Source of the DNA: JACVRW01 sp963808545 | GTDB lineage: Bacteria; Actinomycetota; Thermoleophilia; Solirubrobacterales; Thermoleophilaceae | DNA length: 64,000 bases | Direction: 5' to 3' | NCBI GenBank assembly: GCA_963808545.1 | Contig: CAWEGB010000004.1 | Span: 1 to 64,000 of the forward strand | Shown here: piece by piece, positions 41,008 to 48,878 of the stretch | Layout: every line of letters begins with the position of its first letter | Numbering within the stretch: the stretch's first letter is position 1 | Translations under genes and position numbers: made by a program | Notes under the pieces: generated by a model | The model's database searches: none | The model's input: the letters and a program-made list of their open reading frames with translations, nothing else | Told to the model about the DNA's origin: nothing

Positions 41008-42192
41008 CTATCCGGCGCCGGCGCAGAACGCCTCGTAGTCCGGAAAGACGCCCATCTCCTCGTCGGAGATCTCGCCCGGCTCGCGTGAGCAGATCGGGCA
41101 GTCGGGGTCGCGGCGGACCTTGAGCTCGGTGAAGGTGGTGCCGAGCGCGTCGTAGAGGAGCAGACGACCGGCCAGCGGCTCGCCCGCGCCGGTGATCAGC
41201 TTGATGACCTCCACCGACTGCAGCAGTCCCATCACGCCCGGGAGCACGCCGAGCACGCCGGCAGCGCCGCAGGAGGGCGCCAGCTCGGCCGGCGGCGGGG
41301 TCGGATAGAGGCAGCGGTAGCAGGGTCCCTCGTAGGGGTGGAACACCGAGAGCTGACCCTCGAACCCGAGGATCGAGGCCGACACCACCGGGATCTGCTT
41401 GCGCACGCTCGCGTCGTTCAGCAGGTAGCGGGTGGGGAAGTTGTCGAGCCCGTCGACCACGACGTCGTAGCCGTCGATGATCTCCATGATGTTCTCGGCC
41501 CCCAGCCGCACCGGGTACTTGTCGACCTTCACGTCCGGGTTGATGTCGTGGATCGAGATCTCGGCCGAGTCGACCTTGGGAACGCCGATGCGGTCGTTCG
41601 AGTGGGCCACCTGGCGCTGGAGGTTCGAGAGATCCACCACGTCGTTGTCGACGATGCCGATCGTGCCCACACCGGCCGCGGCGAGGTAGAGCGCGGCGGG
41701 CGATCCGAGGCCGCCGGCGCCGAGCAACAGGACCTTGGCGTCGAGCAGCTTGAGCTGGCCCTCGAGCCCGATCTCCGGCACCAGCATGTGGCGCGAGTAG
41801 CGCTCGCGCTGCTCCGCGCTGAGCGCGCGCGGGACCTCGACCTCGTAGCCACGGTCCTTCCACAGCGTGATGCCGCCGCGCATGGAGGCCACGTCCTCGT
41901 AGCCGAGCAGGTCGGTGAGCGTCTGCGCGGCGAAGGCGGAGCGGTTGCCCGAGGCGCAGTAGAGGATCACCCGCTGGTCGCGGTCGCCGACGGCGCCCTC
42001 GATGCGCGACTCGAGATGAGCGCGCGGTACGTGCACGGCACCGGGGAGGTGCGACTGCTCGAACTCGTGCTGCTCGCGGACGTCGACGATCACGGCGCCG
42101 TTGCCGTTCTGAGTCAGCTCGTGGACCTCCTTGGGATCCACCTCATCGATCTGCTCCTTGACCTTGCGGAGCAGCTCAGCGCCACTGGCCAT
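41008..42192 (-). CDS. moeZ: MoeZ/MoeB-like E1 adenylyltransferase-sulfurtransferase, rhodanese domain first
   Basis: 394 aa. Residues 1-118: rhodanese domain (VIVDVREQHEFEQSHLPGAV, active-site loop YCASGNRSAF with Cys). Residues 125-394: ThiF/MoeB E1 fold, RYSRHMLVPEIGLEGQLKLL, nucleotide loop LLLGAGGLGSPAALYLAAAG, Zn cysteines CYRC and CPIC, and the segment APSCGAAGVLG. Activates CysO (and perhaps MoaD/ThiS) and hands it persulfide sulfur. In mycobacterial MoeZ the order is E1 then rhodanese; here it is reversed. ATG 42192 has GAGG upstream and a TATACT -10 at 42240-42235. Confidence 0.9.
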   Translation of the reverse strand: MASGAELLRKVKEQIDEVDPKEVHELTQNGNGAVIVDVREQHEFEQSHLPGAVHVPRAHLESRIEGAVGDRDQRVILYCASGNRSAFAAQTLTDLLGYEDVASMRGGITLWKDRGYEVEVPRALSAEQRERYSRHMLVPEIGLEGQLKLLDAKVLLLGAGGLGSPAALYLAAAGVGTIGIVDNDVVDLSNLQRQVAHSNDRIGVPKVDSAEISIHDINPDVKVDKYPVRLGAENIMEIIDGYDVVVDGLDNFPTRYLLNDASVRKQIPVVSASILGFEGQLSVFHPYEGPCYRCLYPTPPPAELAPSCGAAGVLGVLPGVMGLLQSVEVIKLITGAGEPLAGRLLLYDALGTTFTELKVRRDPDCPICSREPGEISDEEMGVFPDYEAFCAGAG

Positions 42193-42234
42193 GTCTAAAC
42201 CTCTGAATCCTGGTCGGCTTCCGTTACTTCAAAA

Positions 42235-42240
42235 AGTATA
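42235..42240 (-). promoter_or_regulatory. -10 element TATACT of the moeZ-cysO operon
   Basis: Minus-strand TATACT inside CTATACTTTTTGAAG (42243-42229), a one-mismatch copy of the cysM box. Leader about 35 nt. No clear -35, so a regulator may help. Confidence 0.5.
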
Positions 42241-42290
42241 GCGGCGGATCGGGCGCGCGTGGCCGGTGTGCCCGCCGCCCCCGGAACGGT

Positions 42291-42318
42291 ACCGGGGCGC
42301 CCTTTCGAGCGCCCCGGT
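42291..42318. repeat. Perfect 10-bp hairpin between moeZ and the kinase gene
   Basis: ACCGGGGCGC-(8 nt)-GCGCCCCGGT. Lies 50 nt beyond the moeZ -10 and 18 nt before the kinase ATG at 42336. Could be a terminator-like insulator or an operator; no T-run. Confidence 0.45.
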
Positions 42319-42335
42319 GGAAGACCCTGACCCAG

Positions 42336-43403
42336 ATGTGCGCGGAGGAAGCCGCACGAACATTCTCGTCTCTCGGGGGCCCTGCCGATATGGGGTCAAG
42401 ACCCCATTTGACCCGACGCGACGACTCACTCATCAGCCAGATCGTGGCCGCCAACGTGCTGCTGGTGGTGCTGACTCTGCTGGCCGCCACCCTGGCCGCG
42501 GGCCTCGACCTGACGGTGGAGGCCCAGCGGCGCTCGTTCGTGATCCTCGCCTTCGCGATCGTGCTCACGTTGTGCGTGAACCTCTGGATGCTGCAGCGCC
42601 GCTTCCGGCCACTCGAACGCCTCATCGACCGGGTCGAGCGGGCCGACCCCGCCGAGGGCTTCGTCGATTCCCTGGGCGAACCGGAGCCGGTCACCGAGAT
42701 CGACCGCCTGTCCTGCTCGTTTCGCCGGCTGCTCGACCGCGTGGAGGACGAGCGCCGCCGCTCGGGCACGCTCGTGCTGCGCGCACAGGAGGAGGAGCGC
42801 CGCCGCCTCGCCCGCGATCTGCACGACGAGGTCAACCAGGCGCTCACCGCGATCCTCCTCCGTCTCGAGGCGCTGAGCCAGGACACGCCGAGCGAGCGCT
42901 CGGGCGAGGTGGCCGAGCTCAAGCGGCTCGTCAACCAGGCCATGGACGAGCTGCTCAACCTGGCCCGCCAGCTGCGGCCGACGGCGCTCGACGACCACGG
43001 CCTGACCACTGCCCTCGAGAGCCAGCTCAAGCGCTTCGCCACCCACACCGGAGCCGAGGTGCGGCTGCACCGCAGCGGCGATCCGGACGCGCTGGCCGAG
43101 GACGTCCAGACCGCGGTCTACCGCGTTACCCAGGAGGCGCTGACCAACGTTGCCCGGCATGCCGGCGCAACTGTCGTGGAGGTCGACCTGGAGGCCGAAG
43201 ACGGACGCGTGAACCTGCGCGTGCGCGATGACGGCAAAGGCTTCGATCCCGGCGCGATCAGCCGGGCGGGAGCCAACGGCCCGGGCGGCCACCTGGGCCT
43301 GACGGGGATGGCCGAGCGGGCCCGGCTGGCCGGAGGAGAGCTCGACGTGCGCTCCGCGCCGGGCAGTGGCACGACCGTGACCCTCCGGATCGGCACCCCG
43401 TGA
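42336..43403 (+). CDS. Sensor histidine kinase, NarL-partner (HisKA_3) type
   Basis: 355 aa from ATG 42336; ATG 42390 (337 aa) lies inside a palindrome ATGGGGTC-AA-GACCCCAT. One or two membrane helices (about residues 33-85: QIVAANVLLVVLTLLAATLA, FVILAFAIVLTLCVNLW), a HAMP-like linker, the phosphoacceptor helix RRRLARDLHDEVNQALTAIL with His, and an HATPase domain (VTQEALTNVARHAGA N-box; DDGKGFDP G1; GHLGLTGMAERARLAGG). Its TGA overlaps the response regulator start (GTGA). Signal unknown. Confidence 0.9.
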   Translation: MCAEEAARTFSSLGGPADMGSRPHLTRRDDSLISQIVAANVLLVVLTLLAATLAAGLDLTVEAQRRSFVILAFAIVLTLCVNLWMLQRRFRPLERLIDRVERADPAEGFVDSLGEPEPVTEIDRLSCSFRRLLDRVEDERRRSGTLVLRAQEEERRRLARDLHDEVNQALTAILLRLEALSQDTPSERSGEVAELKRLVNQAMDELLNLARQLRPTALDDHGLTTALESQLKRFATHTGAEVRLHRSGDPDALAEDVQTAVYRVTQEALTNVARHAGATVVEVDLEAEDGRVNLRVRDDGKGFDPGAISRAGANGPGGHLGLTGMAERARLAGGELDVRSAPGSGTTVTLRIGTP

Positions 43404-44035
43404 TCCGGGTCCTGATCGCCGACGATCACGGGATCGTTCGCTCCGGGCTTCGCATGCTGATCGAGCGTCAGCCGGACATGAGCGTGGTGGCCGAGGCGGT
43501 GGACGGCGTCGATGCCCTGGAGGGCGCCCAGGCGCATCGCCCGGACGTGGCGGTGCTCGACGTGTCCATGCCGCGCATGACCGGGCTGCAGGCGGCGCGC
43601 GAGATCCGGTCCCACCTGCCGGACACGCGCGCCCTGTTGCTCACGATGCACGACGACGACCGCTACTTCCTCGAGGGGCTCGAGGCGGGAGCCGCCGGCC
43701 ACGTCCTGAAGCGGGCCGCCGACACCGACCTGATCGCCGCCCTGCGCAAGGTGGCCGCCGGCCAGATGTTCGTGTCCGGCGACGACCAGAGGAGGCTCGT
43801 GGCGGACTGGCTCGAGAGCGGGCGGGCCGAGCCCGACGATCCGCTCAGTCCACGCGAGCTCGAGGTGGTCAAGCTCATCGCGGAGGCCTTCACCAACCGC
43901 CAGATCGCGGAAACGCTGCGGTTATCGGAGAAGACCGTGGAGTCCCACCGCGCCAATGTCCTCCGCAAGCTCGGGATGCGAGATCGCGTGGAGATCGTGC
44001 GCTACGCGATCCGCCGCGGCCTGATCGAGCCCTGA
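43400..44035 (+). CDS. NarL/FixJ-family response regulator
   Basis: 211 aa. Receiver: RVLIADDHGIVRSGLRML, phosphoacceptor Asp in VAVLDVSMPRMTG, Thr in ALLLTMHDDD, Lys in AAGHVLKRAAD. LuxR-type HTH at the C-terminus: LSPRELEVVKLIAEAFTNRQ, IAETLRLSEKTVESHRANVL. Coupled to the kinase. Its 3' end overlaps the convergent AbiEi/DUF559 gene by 34 nt. Confidence 0.93.
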   Translation: MIRVLIADDHGIVRSGLRMLIERQPDMSVVAEAVDGVDALEGAQAHRPDVAVLDVSMPRMTGLQAAREIRSHLPDTRALLLTMHDDDRYFLEGLEAGAAGHVLKRAADTDLIAALRKVAAGQMFVSGDDQRRLVADWLESGRAEPDDPLSPRELEVVKLIAEAFTNRQIAETLRLSEKTVESHRANVLRKLGMRDRVEIVRYAIRRGLIEP

Positions 44036-44920
44036 AGGAGACGCTCGAGGTCCCCCATTACGGCGTCGGCCTCGTTGAAGATCTCGCCGTAGGTGTAGCG
44101 GCGGAACTCGTCGCCCCTGGTCCTGGCCTCGCGTTCGCGCCGCCGGTCCTGCTCCCACGCGTGGCGGGACCGGTGATAGCGGTAGCTGTCGAGCTCGACG
44201 GTCAGGTGGGCGGCCGGCCACCGGCAGTCGACGAAGTGGGTGCCGCTTTTGCGGTTCGTCTCCGGCGGGTCGAGGCCAACGGCGGCAATGAGGGTGAGGA
44301 AGCGGCGTTCCAGGTGGCTCAGTGTGACGTGGACGTCGCCGCGCATTACGCGCCGCAGCTCGCCCGCGCCCGGCGCATTGGGCCGACGGGCGAGAGCCTC
44401 CTCGACCTGCTCGGGAGTGGTGTGATGGCGGATGCCGGCCTTGTGGAAGGCGCGGGCGAGGTCGGGCGGTGGCAGGCGAGCGGCGACGTCCACGAAGGTG
44501 CATGGCACCGAGGTGACCGGGATCCCGCGCCAGAGGGTGCGGTCGCGCGGGCGCAGCTCGCGGCGAGCGCGGTGCGTGACGACGCCCTCGACCCGGCGGT
44601 TGGTCGGGGCGGTGACCTCGGGCAAGGGCGCTCGTCCCGTGATCAACCCAAGGAGATGTGCGGCGGCGAGCCCGCTGAGTAACGCGCGATCACCACACGC
44701 AAGGACCGCAGCCAGGTAGCGGCTTTCGATGGTCGGTGCCGAGTGGCCGACCCTGTATACGCCCGGATGGACCTGGATGAGCGAGCCGATCCTCAGTCGC
44801 CGCGTCGATCTCACGCCGCGAAACTCTGGCCGCCAAGAGCTGCCGCCGGGTCACCAGCCCATGCCGGCGGGACGCCAATCCCGCCAATCGCTCCTCCACC
44901 GTCCCGCTTTGGGCACCCAT
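44002..44920 (-). CDS. AbiEi-antitoxin-domain/DUF559-like protein, one frameshift
   Basis: The N-terminus from ATG 44920 is the AbiEi winged-helix motif: LASRRHGLVTRRQLLAARVS, RREIDA. Near 44,800 the frame changes; the rest reads IGSLIQVHPGVYRVGHSAPT, SGLAAAHLLGLITGRAPLPE and a C-terminal Vsr/DUF559-like region (HFVDCRWPAAHLTVELDSYR, RREREARTRGDEFRRYTYGE). Dropping one G in the GCGGCG at the shift restores the usual REIDARLR-GSLI join. No AbiEii toxin is adjacent; such solitary fusions are common in actinobacteria. A GGCACC-GGTGCC hairpin (44912-44928) spans the start region. Confidence 0.72.
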
Positions 44921-44938
44921 ACGGTGCCTAATGCGGGA

Positions 44939-44966
44939 TTGCTCGGAAATTCGCCCCCTCTAGCCT
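44939..44966 (+). promoter_or_regulatory. Promoter TTGCTC-16-TAGCCT of the SCO1 gene
   Basis: -35 TTGCTC at 44939-44944 and -10 TAGCCT at 44961-44966. The GTG start lies 8 nt further on, so the transcript is leaderless or nearly so. Confidence 0.5.
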
Positions 44967-44974
44967 GCAGACCG

Positions 44975-45598
44975 GTGAACCCGAGGCTGCTGATAGCCCT
45001 CTTCCTCACAGCCGTCTTTGCGCTCGGAGCCCTCGCACTCGTCGCGAGTTCGCGAAGCGGCGACGACGGAGACGGAGACGACATCGCCACCGCCGGCAAC
45101 CGCTTCGAAGGCGCGATCATGCCCAAGAACCTCCCGGCCCCCGACTTCGAGCTGACCGACCAGGACGGCGAGCCGATCTCCATGCGCGAGCTGCGTGGCA
45201 AGCCGGTGGTGGTCACCTTCCTCTACACCACGTGCGACGACAGTTGCCCGGTACAGGCCCAGACCGTGCGCGGCGCCCTCGACGAGCTCGGCCACGACGT
45301 GCCGGCCATCGCGGTGGCGGTGGATCCGCCGCGTGACACTCCCGAGCGCGCGCGGGCGTTCCTGTCGGAGCAGCGGGCCCTGGGCCGGATCGACTTCGTG
45401 CTCGGCTCACGCGCCGAGCTGCGCCCTCTCTGGGACGGCTTCTTCGTGCAGCCCCAGTCGGTGACACAGGAACACAACGCCCGCTTCACGCTGGTCGACG
45501 CCGAGGGCTTCCAACGCGTGGGCTACCCCGGCGCCGAGGCCACGCCCGAGCGCCTCGCGCACGATCTTCGGATCCTCGAGCGCGAAGCCGCCGGCTAG
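44975..45598 (+). CDS. SCO1/SenC-family copper protein
   Basis: 207 aa from GTG 44975. N-terminal signal anchor (LLIALFLTAVFALGALALVA), then a thioredoxin-like domain with the copper motif CxxxC in FLYTTCDDSCPVQAQTVRGA and the distal His in SVTQEHNARFTLVDAEG. Delivers copper to cytochrome oxidase CuA or protects thiols outside the membrane. No oxidase genes are nearby. Convergent with the nucleotidyltransferase gene. Confidence 0.9.
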   Translation: MNPRLLIALFLTAVFALGALALVASSRSGDDGDGDDIATAGNRFEGAIMPKNLPAPDFELTDQDGEPISMRELRGKPVVVTFLYTTCDDSCPVQAQTVRGALDELGHDVPAIAVAVDPPRDTPERARAFLSEQRALGRIDFVLGSRAELRPLWDGFFVQPQSVTQEHNARFTLVDAEGFQRVGYPGAEATPERLAHDLRILEREAAG

Positions 45599-45608
45599 GA
45601 ACCACGAG

Positions 45609-46340
45609 CTAGGCCGACATCGCCTCGACCGCCTCCCGCGCTCGCCGCGACAGCTGCCTGACCAACCCCGGCTCCAAACCGGACAGCCTCCCGTCCCGGC
45701 GCAATGCGAGCGCCTCCTTCACCAGCTCGTCGTCCGCACCGCGCCCAAGCGCCCATTCGGCCGCCTCGGCCTTCGTTGACCACTCCCCTGTCTCCGCCCA
45801 GCGCCAGGTGCGAAGAGCGTTGAGCGCAGTGTCCGGACTGCCGGGCGCGTCAGCCGCGAACCAGTCGAGCGATGCCAGCACGGCATCCCGCAGGCGAGAC
45901 AACGGTGGCGACGGAGCCAGCTGCTCGAGCGGCGGCCCGAACAGCGGCGTGCTCCGGCCGCGGGCGATCGCGAGATCGAGCACGAACCAGAACGAGTCGG
46001 TCGCGGCTGGATCGAGCCCGGCATGCTCGATGTCGGCGCCCGTGTTGAGGTTGAGCGCGAACTCGCCGTCCGCCAGCCCCGCGCGCGTGTAGACCACCAG
46101 CTCGAGGCGCCGCGCCGGGACGGGCCGCCTCCGGTGTGAGAGCCCGGCGGCCAGCTCGAGCAGCGTCTCGGGCGCCACCGGCCGCTCGATCACCACGGCC
46201 ACGTCCACGTCGCTCGCGCCCGGCTCGAACGCGCCGGCGCCCGCCCCTCCCACCAGCGACACGGCCACCACCTCGTTCCCAAGCGCAGTTCGCACCACGC
46301 GCAGAAGCTCCTCGAGGTAAGCAGTCAGGTCCGAATCCAC
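45609..46340 (-). CDS. Aminoglycoside nucleotidyltransferase-like protein (AadA/DUF4111 type)
   Basis: 243 aa from GTG 46340; earlier starts would run into the Rrf2 gene region. Nucleotidyltransferase motif GGAGAGAFEPGASDVDVAVV (G-x...S-D-V-D), then RRLELVVYTRAGLADGEFAL and NLNTGADIEH of the DUF4111 domain, and LDWFAADAPGSPDTALNALR with the helical C-terminus. Family members adenylylate streptomycin or spectinomycin. The glycine-rich loop has Gly where AadA-type enzymes have Ser, so activity should not be assumed. Divergent from the Rrf2-SUF operon. Confidence 0.75.
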   Translation of the reverse strand: MDSDLTAYLEELLRVVRTALGNEVVAVSLVGGAGAGAFEPGASDVDVAVVIERPVAPETLLELAAGLSHRRRPVPARRLELVVYTRAGLADGEFALNLNTGADIEHAGLDPAATDSFWFVLDLAIARGRSTPLFGPPLEQLAPSPPLSRLRDAVLASLDWFAADAPGSPDTALNALRTWRWAETGEWSTKAEAAEWALGRGADDELVKEALALRRDGRLSGLEPGLVRQLSRRAREAVEAMSA

Positions 46341-46397
46341 GAAGCCGAAGTCTGGCGCGAATCCTTCTCCGACCGGCCGAGTAGGATTTGGGTCACG

Positions 46398-46856
46398 ATG
46401 ATGTTCTCCACGAAGGCCGAGTACGGGGTGCGCGTGATGGCTCACCTCGCCAAGCACGGCGGCGACACCCCGATCTCACTCGGCTCGATAGCCGAGGCCG
46501 AGGGCCTGCCGCTCGCCTACCTGGAGCACCTGGTCCAGCGCCTGCGCAAGGCCGAGCTGGTCGAGTCGCGGCGCGGCGCCCACGGTGGCTACACCCTGGC
46601 CCGTCCCGCGGAGCTCATCAGCATGGCCGAGGTCGTGCGAGCCCTCGAGGGCGAGATCGCCCCCATCGAGTGCATCAGCGCCGATCCCGACGGCACGCTC
46701 GTCTGCGTCCGTGAGGGCGAGGAGGGCCACGCGCCCTGCCCCACCAAGCTGCTCTGGACACGCGTGCAGGGATCCATCGTGCGCACCCTCAACGACATGA
46801 CGCTGGCCGACCTGTCTCAGCCGGCGACCCGAAAGACGGAGACCCTCACCGCATGA
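46398..46856 (+). CDS. Rrf2-family regulator with Fe-S-type cysteines
   Basis: 152 aa. Winged helix MMFSTKAEYGVRVMAHLAKH, LPLAYLEHLVQRLRKAELVE, SRRGAHGGYTLARPAELISM, then three cysteines (IECISADPDGTLVCVRE and HAPCP) placed as in IscR/SufR-type [2Fe-2S] sensors. It heads the SUF operon and probably represses it when cluster supply is adequate. TAGGAT (46382-46387) is 10 nt before the ATG. Its TGA overlaps the sufC ATG (ATGA). Confidence 0.9.
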   Translation: MMFSTKAEYGVRVMAHLAKHGGDTPISLGSIAEAEGLPLAYLEHLVQRLRKAELVESRRGAHGGYTLARPAELISMAEVVRALEGEIAPIECISADPDGTLVCVREGEEGHAPCPTKLLWTRVQGSIVRTLNDMTLADLSQPATRKTETLTA

Positions 46857-47605
46857 CCCTGGAGATCCAGAACCTGCACGTCCGCACGGAGGAGCGCGAA
46901 ATCCTCCATGGCGTAGACCTCGTCATCAAGAAGGGTGAGACGCACGCCCTCATGGGCCCCAACGGCTCGGGCAAGTCGACCCTGGCCAACACCCTCATGG
47001 GCAACCCCAACTACGAGGTCACCGAGGGCCGCATCCTGCTGGACGGCGAGGACCTGACCGAGGCCGACCCCGACGAGCGCGCCCGCGCGGGTCTCTTCAT
47101 GGCCTTCCAGTACCCGGCCACGATCCCCGGCGTGTCGGTGGCGAACTTCCTCCGTATGGCCATCAACGCCGGCCGCGAGGAGCCGATCAAGGTCAAGGAG
47201 TTCGGGCAGCTGCTCGGCACGAACATGGACCTGCTCAAGATCGACCGCGCGTTCACGAGCCGCTACCTGAACGAGGGCTTCTCCGGCGGCGAGAAGAAGC
47301 GGGCCGAGATCCTTCAGCTGGCGATGCTGCAGCCCGCCTTCGCCGTGCTCGACGAGACGGACTCGGGCCTCGACATCGACGCCCTGCGGATCGTCTCCGA
47401 CGGCGTCAACGCCATGCGCGGCGACGAGCGAGGCTTCCTCATCATCACCCACTACACGCGCATCCTCGACTATGTGAAGCCCGACTTCGTGCACATCCTC
47501 ATCGACGGCCGCATCGTCCGCGAGGGCGGCTCCGAGCTGGCCTCCGAGCTGGAGGACAAGGGCTACGAGTGGGTGCGCGAGGAGGTGGCCGCGAGTGCCG
47601 GCTAG
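46853..47605 (+). CDS. sufC: Fe-S cluster assembly ATPase SufC
   Basis: 250 aa ABC ATPase of the SufBC2D scaffold. Walker A ALMGPNGSGKSTLANTLMGN, Q-loop region AFQYPATIPGVSVANFLRMA, signature FSGGEKKRAEILQLAMLQ, Walker B FAVLDETDSGLDIDALR, H-loop FLIITHYTRILDYVKPDFVH. Overlaps rrf2 and sufD. Confidence 0.96.
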   Translation: MTLEIQNLHVRTEEREILHGVDLVIKKGETHALMGPNGSGKSTLANTLMGNPNYEVTEGRILLDGEDLTEADPDERARAGLFMAFQYPATIPGVSVANFLRMAINAGREEPIKVKEFGQLLGTNMDLLKIDRAFTSRYLNEGFSGGEKKRAEILQLAMLQPAFAVLDETDSGLDIDALRIVSDGVNAMRGDERGFLIITHYTRILDYVKPDFVHILIDGRIVREGGSELASELEDKGYEWVREEVAASAG

Positions 47606-48878
47606 TTTCGTCGAAGACCGTCGCCGCGCCGCCCTGGAGGTCTACGAGGCCGAGGAGGTGCCCACCTGGCGCCGCTCCGGCTTCTGGACCACAACGCTTC
47701 GCGGCCTCGACCTCGACGCACTCGAGCCCAAGCGCTACGAGCTCGTCGACGAGCTGCCCGAGATCGTGCGCGAGGACCTCGGCGACGAGGAGCACGCCGC
47801 GCTGATCGTTCAGCACGGCGCCGGCGTCGTCCACACCCACGTGAGCGACGAGCGGATCATCGTGATGCCGCTCGAGCAGGCGGTGGAGGAGCACCCCGAG
47901 CTGGTGGAGCCGTACTTCGCCAAGCGGCTGCCCTTCGACGAGGGCAAGTTCCCCGCCGGCACCGCGGCGTTCTGGACCGGTGGCGTGTTCGTGCACGTGC
48001 CCAAGAACGTGCAGATCGAGAAGCCGATCCAGGTGGTCTGGCTGATCGACGAGCCCGGCACGGCGCAGTGGGCGCACACGCTGGTGGTGGTGGGCGAGCA
48101 CGCCGAATGCCGGATACGCGAGTACTTCCTCGCTCCCGACTTCGAGGGCCAGGCCCTGCACTCGGGCGCCTTCGAGCTGTACGCGCTCCCCGGCGCCCAG
48201 GTCGATCTCGCCCACTACCAGGACTGGGGCTCGGGTGAGGTATACGACCTGTCCACGCGTCGCGTGGACATCGGCCGCGACGCCCGGGTCAAGTGGGTCC
48301 CGATCCACCTCGGCGGCCGCTTGACCAAGCAGACGCTCGACATCATCACCGCCGAGCTGGGCTCGGACATGCGCCACACCGGCATGTACTTCACCGAACG
48401 AGACGAGCACCTCGACCTGTTCACCTCGGATCGCCACGAGGCCGGTCACACCACCGGCGACACCGTCTGGAAGGGCGCGCTCACCGGCGACTCGCGCGCT
48501 TCGTACGAGGGCCTCATCCACATCATCCCGAAGGCGACCGAGGTGGACACCTACCTCCAGACCCACCAGATGCTGCTCTCGCCCAAGGCCAAGGGCGACG
48601 CGATCCCCTCGCTGATCGTCGAGGTGGACAACGTCAAGGCCTCGCACGGCGGCACCGTGGGCGAGCTCGATCCCGAGCAGATCTTCTACATGATGACCCG
48701 CGGCATCTCGCGCGCCGAGGCCGTGCGGGTGCTGGTGGAGGGCTACTTCGAAGAGGTCATCCAGCGCCTCGACGATCCGGGCCTCGAGGACCTCGTCCGG
48801 CGGCGCATCTCGGAGAAGCTCGCCGGCGCCGAGGATCAGGTGCGCGAGTTCATCGGGGAGCGCGCAGAGGCGTCGTAG
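47595..48878 (+). CDS. sufD: Fe-S cluster assembly protein SufD
   Basis: 427 aa from GTG 47595, overlapping the sufC stop. SufB/SufD beta-helix core: FWTGGVFVHVPKNVQIEKPI, VVVGEHAECRIREYFLAPDF, RHEAGHTTGDTVWKGALTGD, SRASYEGLIHIIPKATEVDT, LEVDPEQIFYMMTRGISRAEA-like C-terminus. Shorter than the SufB at 52222 and lacking its N-terminal domain, hence SufD. The His in HGGTVGELDPEQIFYM is the cluster-ligand candidate. Confidence 0.93.
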   Translation: MPASFVEDRRRAALEVYEAEEVPTWRRSGFWTTTLRGLDLDALEPKRYELVDELPEIVREDLGDEEHAALIVQHGAGVVHTHVSDERIIVMPLEQAVEEHPELVEPYFAKRLPFDEGKFPAGTAAFWTGGVFVHVPKNVQIEKPIQVVWLIDEPGTAQWAHTLVVVGEHAECRIREYFLAPDFEGQALHSGAFELYALPGAQVDLAHYQDWGSGEVYDLSTRRVDIGRDARVKWVPIHLGGRLTKQTLDIITAELGSDMRHTGMYFTERDEHLDLFTSDRHEAGHTTGDTVWKGALTGDSRASYEGLIHIIPKATEVDTYLQTHQMLLSPKAKGDAIPSLIVEVDNVKASHGGTVGELDPEQIFYMMTRGISRAEAVRVLVEGYFEEVIQRLDDPGLEDLVRRRISEKLAGAEDQVREFIGERAEAS

